A stretch of 38,082 nucleotides of DNA from a virus. The first letter of the stretch is position 1, and each line of letters begins with the position of its first letter. Where the stretch lies: IMG/VR virus record IMGVR_UViG_3300020220_000148, positions 1-38,082 of that record. One strand, written 5' to 3'. Under the pieces are notes generated by a model that was given only the letters and a program-made list of their open reading frames with translations, did not search any database and was not told the origin of the DNA. This document shows positions 15,445 through 22,863 of this stretch, piece by piece. The position numbers were made by a program, and so were the translations under genes.

Positions 15445-18400
15445 AAAAGTTAAATAAGATTTATCATATTGCCGATGTTCATATACGAAACTTAAAGAGA
15501 CACAAAGAATATTCGTTAGTCTTTAATCGTTTATATGATTACCTAAAATCGGTTGTTACTAATGATTCAGCTATTGTATTGGCTGGGGATATTGTTCATG
15601 CTAAAACCGATATGACACCTGAAGTGGTTCATATGACTCAAAACTTTTTAAGAAGTTTATCGGATATTATGCCTACTATTTTAATCCCCGGTAATCACGA
15701 TGCAAACCTAAATAATCCTTCTCGATTAGATGCGTTATCACCAATTGTTGATGCGTTAAATCATCCAAACTTATTTTATTATAAAAACACTACAACCTTT
15801 GAATTTGGTGGTATTACATTTGCACATAAATCGGTGTTTGATTCATCAGATGGTTTTACAAATAGTTCAGATGTTAATGGAGATTTTAAGATTGCTCTTT
15901 ATCACGGACCCGTTGATGGGATACAAACCGAACATGGATTTAAGATTGATAATAAAAAAGTTACAGTAGATTCTTTTAGAGGATATGATATTACTTTATT
16001 AGGGGATATTCATGTCCCCAATAATTCAGTATCAGGTGTAGATACGATAAAGTATCCAGGCTCCCTGATTACACAGAACCATTCAGAATCAATTTATCCT
16101 GAACATGGGATATTGGTATGGGATTTACCCACAAAGTCCTCTACATTCGTTCATATTGAGAATGAGTATGGGTATGGAACAATTGATATTGAGGATGGTA
16201 AAATTGTATCAAGCAATTATATTTGCCCAAAACCAAGATTACGATTGAGGGTTAAAGATACAACCACATCCCAACTAAATAAGGTTATATCTTCTTTGAA
16301 AAAGAAATATGATATAGAAGAGCTGAGTATTCAAAAAGTTTTATCCACTAATCAGGTTGGGAAGCGTGAACATGTAACTCTACAAAATGTAAGAGATGTT
16401 GGTTTTCAAAATAAACTATTAGAGGATTATTTAAGCCAAAAATTTGGAATTGATTCAGAATTATTAGAAGTTGTTAAGGGTATAAACGCCGATATAAACT
16501 CAAAGATTGTAAATCCATATGCAATTAGAAGTTCCGTTTGGATACCAAAAAGTTTTGAGTTTTCCAATATGTTTTCTTATGGTGAGAATAACCATATAAA
16601 CTTTCAGAATATGAAGGGGGCGTATGGTGTATTTGCGCCTAACGCAAGTGGTAAATCTTCTTTATGGGATGCTTTATCATTTTGTATTTTTGATAAGTGT
16701 TCCCGAACATCAAAAGCAGTTGATGTGATGAATTATTCTAAAAAGAATTTTTATTGTAAATTTATTTTTGAATTAAATGGTAGGGATTATGTAATTGAAA
16801 GAACTGCAAATAAATCTACAAAAAAAGGAACTGTAAAGGTTGATACTCAATTTTACACATTCAATGATTTGGGGGATATTGAAAGTTTGAATGGGGATGA
16901 AAGGCGGGATACAAATTCAGTCATTAGACAGTATGTAGGAACATACGATGATTTTATATTGACGGCATTATCAACTCAATTTAACAATAGTGGGTTTATT
17001 GATAAATCGCAAAAAGAAAGAAAAGAATTACTTGCTCAATTTTTGGATATGGATGTTTTTGAACAATTGTATTCAGTAGCAAGTGAAGAAATAAAAGAAT
17101 TATCAACCTTATTAAAAGATTATAAGGGACAAGATTTTCCAACAAAGTTAGCAAAAGCTGAAATGGTAGTCCAATCCATAACAGGTTCTATTTCAAATTT
17201 AGAAACTGAAAAAGTAAATCTTGAAAATGGGCTTGGGGTTATAAACCAGCAAATTGAAGATAAATCTGCAAAGTTAATTGTTGTGGATAAAACTTTAAAT
17301 TTGGAAGTATTAAATACCCAATTAAAAGATTGTAGAAATTCAACAGGAGTAATATCATCCAATATAAGGGAGTTACAATATCAGGTAAAACCATTAGAAG
17401 AAAAGCTTGAAAGAATTGGTGAGTTCTACAAAGAATACAATTTGGATGAATTAAAACTAAAAGATAATGAGTGGCGTGTATTAGATAGGGATATAACATT
17501 GGTAAAGCAAACCATATCAAAGTATCAGATTGATTTATCTCATACTAAAAAACACTTGGAGGGTATTGGTTCTTTTACATACGATGATAATTGTGAACAC
17601 TGTGTTAAAAACAAAAACACTCCATTTGCAAAACAGAGTTTGGAGTTAGAAAACAAAATACTATCTCTTACTAAAAAGATAACTGAATTAGAAACGGAAT
17701 TATCTGAAAAGGTTGTAAGGCAGAGGGCGTGTGATGTAAAAGCAGATTTAGAAAAGGTGAATCAGGTCAAAGAAAAGGAGCAAGAAACAAACCGTAAATA
17801 TTATAATCTTTTATCGGAATTAAATGATGCTAAATCTGATTATACTCAATACGAAGTCCAATATGAAAAAATATCATCCGATATTGAAAAAGCCAAAAAG
17901 CAAGAAAAATCGGTTGAATTCAATATTAAACTTAACGATGAAATTAGTATTTTGAAAAATAAAAGAGTAGAAACTCAATCTGAATTAAATAGGGTTACAA
18001 CCGATTTAATAGATTTGTTGGGTGAGTTACGTGTTCAAAAAAATACAATTGAATCTGTAAATGAGTCCATTGAAAAGTTAAATCAAATGGAATTAAAATA
18101 CAATGGATATGAATATTACTTATCAGCAGTTAAGCGAGATGGTATTCCATATGGATTAATATCAGAAATATTACCAAAGTTAGAAATTGAAATCAACAAC
18201 ATTCTTCAACCTATAGTGGATTTTCAAATCATATTAAATACGGATGGTAAAAACATAAATTCATATATTTGTTATGGTGATGATAGATACTGGCCATTAG
18301 AGTTGACAAGTGGTATGGAAAAGTTTGTGAGTTCAATAGCAATCAGGACCGCATTGATAAGTGTATCTAACTTACCACGTCCCAATTTTATTGCTATTGA

Positions 18401-18581
18401 TGAGGGGTTTGGTTCGTTGGATACTGATAATTTTAATTCTTTGTATTTATTATTTGATTATTTAAAAACTCAATTTGATTTTATTATTACAATATCCCAT
18501 ATAGATAAAACGAGGGATATGGTAGACCAAATAATTGATATAAATAAAATAAATTCTTTTTCTTCAATAAAATACTTATAA
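15441..18581 (+). CDS. 47-46: Fused Mre11-Rad50 recombination nuclease (gp47-gp46 in one polypeptide)
   Basis: The product has 1046 residues. Residues 1-345 are a complete Mre11/SbcD/gp47 phosphoesterase: Asp12 and His14 (ADVHI), Asp50 (GDIVH), Asn85-His86-Asp87 (GNHD), His155 (YHGP) and GDIH at 188-191. Residues about 367-1046 are a complete Rad50/SbcC/gp46 ATPase: Walker A APNASGKSS (399-407, with Ala where Gly is usual), two coiled-coil arms, a zinc hook Cys718-x-x-Cys721, signature LTSGMEK (955-961) and Walker B IAIDEGFGSLD (Asp987, Glu988). In T4 these are separate genes whose products resect DNA ends for recombination-dependent replication and degrade host DNA. No stop or shift separates the halves. 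The start overlaps the primase stop (ATGA). Confidence 0.93.
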   Translation: MKKLNKIYHIADVHIRNLKRHKEYSLVFNRLYDYLKSVVTNDSAIVLAGDIVHAKTDMTPEVVHMTQNFLRSLSDIMPTILIPGNHDANLNNPSRLDALSPIVDALNHPNLFYYKNTTTFEFGGITFAHKSVFDSSDGFTNSSDVNGDFKIALYHGPVDGIQTEHGFKIDNKKVTVDSFRGYDITLLGDIHVPNNSVSGVDTIKYPGSLITQNHSESIYPEHGILVWDLPTKSSTFVHIENEYGYGTIDIEDGKIVSSNYICPKPRLRLRVKDTTTSQLNKVISSLKKKYDIEELSIQKVLSTNQVGKREHVTLQNVRDVGFQNKLLEDYLSQKFGIDSELLEVVKGINADINSKIVNPYAIRSSVWIPKSFEFSNMFSYGENNHINFQNMKGAYGVFAPNASGKSSLWDALSFCIFDKCSRTSKAVDVMNYSKKNFYCKFIFELNGRDYVIERTANKSTKKGTVKVDTQFYTFNDLGDIESLNGDERRDTNSVIRQYVGTYDDFILTALSTQFNNSGFIDKSQKERKELLAQFLDMDVFEQLYSVASEEIKELSTLLKDYKGQDFPTKLAKAEMVVQSITGSISNLETEKVNLENGLGVINQQIEDKSAKLIVVDKTLNLEVLNTQLKDCRNSTGVISSNIRELQYQVKPLEEKLERIGEFYKEYNLDELKLKDNEWRVLDRDITLVKQTISKYQIDLSHTKKHLEGIGSFTYDDNCEHCVKNKNTPFAKQSLELENKILSLTKKITELETELSEKVVRQRACDVKADLEKVNQVKEKEQETNRKYYNLLSELNDAKSDYTQYEVQYEKISSDIEKAKKQEKSVEFNIKLNDEISILKNKRVETQSELNRVTTDLIDLLGELRVQKNTIESVNESIEKLNQMELKYNGYEYYLSAVKRDGIPYGLISEILPKLEIEINNILQPIVDFQIILNTDGKNINSYICYGDDRYWPLELTSGMEKFVSSIAIRTALISVSNLPRPNFIAIDEGFGSLDTDNFNSLYLLFDYLKTQFDFIITISHIDKTRDMVDQIIDINKINSFSSIKYL

Positions 18582-18596
18582 TTATAGGGGAAATAA

Positions 18597-20363
18597 ATGT
18601 CATTGGAATTTAAAAGAAGGTTTAACGAAAATTTAGATTTAATACCGGTTTATATTGAAGATACTTCATTAACATCAGAAGCATACTTTGGTATAAAAGA
18701 GTTTCCTTCTTTTTTTGGTAGGGGTAAAAATGGTGTTAGGATAAAACCAAATGAGGATATACTAAAACCCAATTCTCAATTATATATTGAAATATTAGAT
18801 GTAAATCTTAATTCGGTTTACTATGAAATACCTGATTACGAACCAGGTGATTTATCACGCTATATTTCGGTGTGGGTTTATGGTGAACGGGATGATATAT
18901 ACAATACCCCAAATGGTATTGGTGAAATGATAATATGTGGTATAGCAGAAAGAACCGAAGATGGTGAGATAATACCTGAAGAATTTAGAGATGTTATTAA
19001 TGTTAGGTGGAAAAGAAAAATTTCTATAAGTAGAGATAGTAGATCTGAATCTCCAATAGTGTTTACAAACCAAAATTCAGTACCAATAATATCCGTATCA
19101 GAATCATTTTCATTTTATAGAGAAATACCAACCCAAAGTTTGAATCAACCACAAATAGTAAATCAAACTGTAAATCAAAATATAATTTATACATCGGATT
19201 TTGGTGGGCAAAATGTGTTTTTAGAAACACCAAATTATCAATTAAATCCAAATTCGATTGGTGGTAAAATAAAAATTAACTTACAAAATACCACATTATC
19301 CCCACAAATTACATCCGCAGAACTTAGTGCAGGAATGTTAAAGCCACAAAATTATACCGCATCATTACAATCATTTATTACCAGTAGAAAAGTTAGAGTT
19401 TCTAATCCACTAACCGCATCTGTAAGTACTAAAACAGCATCACTACTAAAAACTTTTACATTATTTTCTACCGGGAGTTTTGTGGTGGAAACAATTAGTA
19501 CAGGTTCTACTACCATATTTTCACAATCATTAGCTCATATAACAATAAAAGATGTGAATCCAATTCTAGGTAATGTTGATAAAATAAATGTGTATATCAG
19601 ATCAAGAGCAACGGGAGGAACATTAACAGAATATCAGTTAATAGGAACAAAACTATTGTATGATATTATTACAGGCTCATCAACAGACATATACTCTGAT
19701 ACTCAAACTAATGTAACTCAATCAACTCATACATTTTTATATAATCCAACCAATAAAAATGTGGCAAATGATATAAAAATTGAATATTTAAATTCACAAA
19801 ACGATTTTGCAAATTATGAATCGATATTAACCAATTATTATTTTAAAGGATATGATAGTCAAGCAAGTGGCTCTGGTGGTGGGGGTGATATAACGGAATT
19901 AAGTCAATCATTATCCACTCAAATTAATAATGTAAGTTCATCTATCACAACATTAACTGTAGCTAGTTCATCATTATCCACTCAAATTAATAATGTAAGT
20001 TCATCTATCACAACATTAACTGAAGCTAGTTCATCATTATCCACTCAAATTAATAATGTAAGTTCTTCATTATCTACTATTACAAATGTAATTAAAGATA
20101 CTGGCGATAATAGATTAGGATTAAATATTCAAGGTGAGTGGAATAATACAACCGAACCAAGCAACACTCTGTTGAGTGAAGGCGAAAAAATTGATTGGCT
20201 ATCGGGTGAGAATATTTCTTTGATAAGAAACTCATCACCGGGAACTATATCACTCTTAGCAGACCCGGATGGATATTTAAAAATTAAATTGCACAGTAAT
20301 GAAGGTGTTGACACTGATTATATAATATTTTTACCATACTATTCATCATCATATTCTGGATAA
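18597..20363 (+). CDS. Fibre-like virion protein with coiled-coil repeats
   Basis: The product has 588 residues. The N-terminal 180 residues are a compact domain (MSLEFKRRFNENLDLIPVYI; GVRIKPNEDILKPNSQLYIE), probably the virion-attachment part. The middle is serine/threonine/asparagine-rich beta structure. Residues 438-493 contain 2.6 copies of a 21-residue repeat (SLSTQINNVSSSITTLTxAS) with hydrophobic residues in heptad positions, as in trimeric fibre coiled coils, and a small C-terminal domain follows (about 500-588: LNIQGEWNNTTEP, SEGEKIDWLSGENISLI). A tail fibre or neck fibre role is inferred. A strong GGGGAAATAA leader precedes the ATG. Confidence 0.65.
   Translation: MSLEFKRRFNENLDLIPVYIEDTSLTSEAYFGIKEFPSFFGRGKNGVRIKPNEDILKPNSQLYIEILDVNLNSVYYEIPDYEPGDLSRYISVWVYGERDDIYNTPNGIGEMIICGIAERTEDGEIIPEEFRDVINVRWKRKISISRDSRSESPIVFTNQNSVPIISVSESFSFYREIPTQSLNQPQIVNQTVNQNIIYTSDFGGQNVFLETPNYQLNPNSIGGKIKINLQNTTLSPQITSAELSAGMLKPQNYTASLQSFITSRKVRVSNPLTASVSTKTASLLKTFTLFSTGSFVVETISTGSTTIFSQSLAHITIKDVNPILGNVDKINVYIRSRATGGTLTEYQLIGTKLLYDIITGSSTDIYSDTQTNVTQSTHTFLYNPTNKNVANDIKIEYLNSQNDFANYESILTNYYFKGYDSQASGSGGGGDITELSQSLSTQINNVSSSITTLTVASSSLSTQINNVSSSITTLTEASSSLSTQINNVSSSLSTITNVIKDTGDNRLGLNIQGEWNNTTEPSNTLLSEGEKIDWLSGENISLIRNSSPGTISLLADPDGYLKIKLHSNEGVDTDYIIFLPYYSSSYSG
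19908..20066 (+). repeat. 63-bp tandem coding repeat, about 2.5 copies
   Basis: Units begin TCATTATCCACTCAAATTAA at 19908, 19971 and 20034 (the third breaks off after about 33 nt). The first two copies differ at a single base inside the unit (the codon giving Val in one and Glu in the other), so the duplication is recent. Period 21 residues equals three heptads, so the coiled-coil register is kept. Confidence 0.95.
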
Positions 20364-20383
20364 TAATAAACTAAAATAAATTT

Positions 20384-20392
20384 TATATTTAT
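20384..20392 (+). promoter_or_regulatory. NATATTTAT box (putative late promoter), 4 nt before ATG
   Basis: TATATTTAT, then TTAT, then the ATG at 20397. Same 4-nt spacing as at 1844 and 30465. No Shine-Dalgarno sequence lies in between. Confidence 0.45.
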
Positions 20393-20396
20393 TTAT

Positions 20397-21971
20397 ATGG
20401 GAAATTTAATAAAAGAGTGGGTTAAAGAAATATTAACCGAAGAAATAAAAGATATAGTGGTTGTATATGCAGGAAGGTTTCAACCTTTTCATAAAGGACA
20501 CTATGGAACATACTCACATTTAGTTCAAAAGTTTGGTAAAGATAAGGTTTGGATTGGAACATCCAATAAAAGTGGTGGACCGAAAGACCCATTTAACTTT
20601 TTGGAGAAGAAAAAAATAATGACTACAATGTTTGATATCCCTTCAAATAAAGTAGTTCAAGTAAAAAACCCATATAACCCAACCGAAGTATTAAGTGGAT
20701 TTTCACCCAAAACAACAGCGTTTGTAACTGTGGTAGGAGAAAAGGATGTACAACGATTGGGTGGTAAATATTTCAAAAAGTTTCATAGTGGAGACGGATT
20801 CAAACCTGCTAGTGGGTATGAAGAAAATGGTTATGTTTACGCATCACCAATGCAGGCAAACTCAATAAGTGGAACGGATGTAAGAAAGTGGTTATCAGCG
20901 GGAGATGAATCAAAAAGAAAAGCAGGATTTAAAAAAGCTTATCCAAAATTTAATCCCAAAATATACAACTTAATAACAAAAAAGTTGATAGCAGTAGAAT
21001 CCATAATGGAATCTTTCTTTAAGACATTTAATATAAAAGCATTAACTGAGTCAACACTAAGTGGTGGATATGGGGGAGATGCAGGTGAACCTGACGCAAT
21101 GTATGTAGTTCCTAATAAACGAAGGGTTTTGGGATTAAGTAAGCAAGCACAAAAAAACGATTATTGGTTTGTTAATGGTGGATATGTACAATTAGATTTT
21201 CCAAAAGCAGATGTAATGGTCAAAAAATCCGCAAAAGGTACTGGGGATTTTTACCAATATAGTAGTACTAGAAAAGTATTTACAATGGATGACCTTTTAG
21301 ATATTCCTGAAACCGAAGATTTTGTAACGGCTGATACAGCAACATCACCATTGGATGCAGCACCACCGGATGCACCACTTAATAATACAGTAGATATTAC
21401 AGGAGTAAAGGATGAAGAGTTACAAGAAGCTTATGCAAGATTAGGACACGAAATTGTTGAATGGTCTACCAATACTAAAGTAAAGAGAATTAACGATAGA
21501 CAATTTAGATTATTAGAAAAAATTGGCAGAAAGTTTTCTAAGTTTTTGTTAGAGGGTGGCGCATACGGACACATGAATCACCCATTTGATATGGAATTGG
21601 GTTTAACTTTTGGTGATTTAAAAAATATAATAACAAAAGCCCTAAAAGGTGATTTGAAATTAACAACAGAAAAGTGTATAGCGGGTGATAGTATTATTGA
21701 AACTAAAAATAATGGAAACATACCTATATCGGAGTTTGTGGATAATAAACTTACCGATTTGGTATTATCATTTAATGAAGTAACTGGTAATAATGAATTT
21801 ATGGGTATTATGGCATCTTTTAATAATGATGATACTGATGAGTGGTTAGAAATAGAACTGGAAGATGGTAAAACCATTCAAGTAACGCCAAATCATAGAA
21901 TGTATGTAGAGGGTATAGGGTATGTTCAGGCCAAAGATTTGACCGAAGATATGGAATTGAAAACATTGTAA
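20397..21971 (+). CDS. Two-domain nucleotidyltransferase, N-terminal fragment, fused to N-half of a split intein
   Basis: The product has 524 residues. Residues about 20-200 are an HxGH nucleotidylyltransferase domain: VVYAGRFQPFHKGHYG with His32-x-Gly-His35, and ISGTDVR at 157-163, as in NMN/pantetheine adenylyltransferases. Residues about 340-426 begin a second enzyme domain that ends at TEK, where Lys426 is the expected nucleotide-accepting lysine of a ligase-like KxDG motif. From Cys427 to the end (98 residues) the sequence is an intein N-half: block A CIAGDSIIET and block B VTPNHRMYVEGIGYVQAKDL, then a stop. The rest of the enzyme is encoded from 22759. The substrate is unknown: NAD salvage or an RNA/DNA end reaction are options. 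It also holds ALTES and LLEGG sites fitting the prohead protease pattern. Confidence 0.85.
   Translation: MGNLIKEWVKEILTEEIKDIVVVYAGRFQPFHKGHYGTYSHLVQKFGKDKVWIGTSNKSGGPKDPFNFLEKKKIMTTMFDIPSNKVVQVKNPYNPTEVLSGFSPKTTAFVTVVGEKDVQRLGGKYFKKFHSGDGFKPASGYEENGYVYASPMQANSISGTDVRKWLSAGDESKRKAGFKKAYPKFNPKIYNLITKKLIAVESIMESFFKTFNIKALTESTLSGGYGGDAGEPDAMYVVPNKRRVLGLSKQAQKNDYWFVNGGYVQLDFPKADVMVKKSAKGTGDFYQYSSTRKVFTMDDLLDIPETEDFVTADTATSPLDAAPPDAPLNNTVDITGVKDEELQEAYARLGHEIVEWSTNTKVKRINDRQFRLLEKIGRKFSKFLLEGGAYGHMNHPFDMELGLTFGDLKNIITKALKGDLKLTTEKCIAGDSIIETKNNGNIPISEFVDNKLTDLVLSFNEVTGNNEFMGIMASFNNDDTDEWLEIELEDGKTIQVTPNHRMYVEGIGYVQAKDLTEDMELKTL
21675..21971 (+). other. Split intein N-fragment (blocks A and B)
   Basis: Block A begins with the splicing nucleophile Cys1 (CIAGDSIIET). 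Block B holds the Thr-x-x-His motif (TPNH), which catalyses the first acyl shift. The acidic middle (FNNDDTDEWLEIELEDGKTI) fits the usual charge complementarity with a basic C-fragment. Coding stops at once after KDLTEDMELKTL, the usual break point of natural split inteins. Confidence 0.9.
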
Positions 21972-22008
21972 AAATACACACAACAACCATCGGTTTTTTC
22001 ACAAATCA

Positions 22009-22017
22009 CATATTTAT
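22009..22017 (+). promoter_or_regulatory. NATATTTAT box before the homing endonuclease gene
   Basis: CATATTTATATAAAATAATAC, 17 nt before the ATG at 22035, in the only gap of the cassette. It may give the endonuclease and the intein C-half their own late transcript. Confidence 0.4.
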
Positions 22018-22034
22018 ATAAAATAATACATACT

Positions 22035-22769
22035 ATGGAAGAAGCTTGTAAATATTGTGGTAATAAACTTCAAATTAAAAGTAGTTTGAGTATAAATGGT
22101 CATATAAGAAATTGTGGTAAATTTAAAGAATGGCGTGATGGGTTATTTAATTATGATATGTTATATACTGAATATATAATAAATGGTAAATCTGCGCTAC
22201 AAATTGCTAATGAAAATGGGTGGAGTTCATCTACAATAGTGAACAAACAACTTAGACGATTAAATATACCTGTTAGAAATGTAAAACAATCTCATTATAT
22301 GGATGGGTATAGAGATAGAATTGAAAAAACTAATTTGAAAAAATATGGTGCAATAAACCCATTATCTAAAGGGACAGTAATATTTCACAAAAGAAATAAA
22401 ACTGTTAAAGAAAAATATGGAGTTGATAACATTTTTCAGCACCCAAAAGTTAAAGAAAAAATACGATTTTCTGGAGCATTTAAGTCTTTATTTCCAAATT
22501 ACAATGTAAATGCTATACCAATTATAGAAGAGTATGGTAAGCAATATGGATATAACTTCCAACACGCGGAAAATGGTGGTGAGTATTATGTTGAAGGGCT
22601 TGGTTATTATTTGGATGGGTATGATAAAGAAAAAAACGCTGTAATTGAAATAGATGAATCGCATCATTTTAATAAAGATGGTTCACTTCGAAAAAGAGAT
22701 GTAATACGACAGGAAAAAATAGAAAAGTTATTGGGCTGTAAATTTATAAGGATTAGATATGAAAATTAA
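22035..22769 (+). CDS. EDxHD (Vsr-like) homing endonuclease
   Basis: The product has 244 residues. An N-terminal zinc knuckle (CKYCGNK...HIRNC, residues 5-31) is followed by a helix-turn-helix-like segment (SALQIANENGWSSSTIVNKQ). Two copies of a basic K-KYG element follow (EKTNLKKYGAINPLSK; KTVKEKYGVDNIFQHPKVKE) as in DNA-binding linkers of such enzymes. The C-terminal nuclease core has YYLDGYDKEKNAVIEIDESH, then KRDVIRQEKIEKLLGCKFIR: Glu and Asp of IEID, the His pair and Asp of KRD give the E-D-x-H-D set known from I-Bth0305I. It should cut intein-free alleles near the KTDG codons. Its last 11 nt overlap the intein C-half gene, which suggests coupled translation. Confidence 0.87.
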   Translation: MEEACKYCGNKLQIKSSLSINGHIRNCGKFKEWRDGLFNYDMLYTEYIINGKSALQIANENGWSSSTIVNKQLRRLNIPVRNVKQSHYMDGYRDRIEKTNLKKYGAINPLSKGTVIFHKRNKTVKEKYGVDNIFQHPKVKEKIRFSGAFKSLFPNYNVNAIPIIEEYGKQYGYNFQHAENGGEYYVEGLGYYLDGYDKEKNAVIEIDESHHFNKDGSLRKRDVIRQEKIEKLLGCKFIRIRYEN

Positions 22770-22863
22770 ATCAATAAAACCAATAAACAAAGTTCAGACC
22801 AGATATGACATAAAAGTTGATAATTTTTCATGTTATTATGCAAATGGTATATTAATTCATAAT
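22759..22863 (+). other. Split intein C-fragment (blocks F and G)
   Basis: Thirty-five residues with a strongly basic start (MKIKSIKPINKVQTR), complementing the acidic N-fragment, and the C-terminal IHN followed by Thr. The length equals that of known natural split-intein C-halves (about 35-40 residues). Confidence 0.9.

Larger units (their letters stand above)
21675..22863 (+). mobile_element. Split-intein plus homing-endonuclease cassette ('fractured gene' arrangement)
   Basis: The cassette comprises the intein N-half (21675-21968, 98 residues, Cys1), a stop, a 63-nt gap with a promoter-like box, a free-standing endonuclease gene (22035-22769), and the intein C-half (22759-22863, 35 residues ending His-Asn). 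Total intein protein is 133 residues, the size of a mini-intein. The organisation matches the split-intein/endonuclease arrangement described by Dassa and colleagues from ocean metagenomes. Removing the cassette joins Lys426 to Thr in EK-TDGQ. The whole is expected to home as a unit into intein-free alleles. Confidence 0.88.

Noticed and set aside
21985-21999. Possible terminator: AACC-ATC-GGTT followed by a T run after the intein N-half
   Set aside because: The stem is only four pairs; too weak to call, although its position at a gene end is suggestive.
21675-22863. Simple frameshift or decay of one contiguous intein-containing gene
   Set aside because: The break lies at the normal split point between blocks B and F, both halves keep all splicing residues, and the insert is an intact endonuclease gene with its own start.
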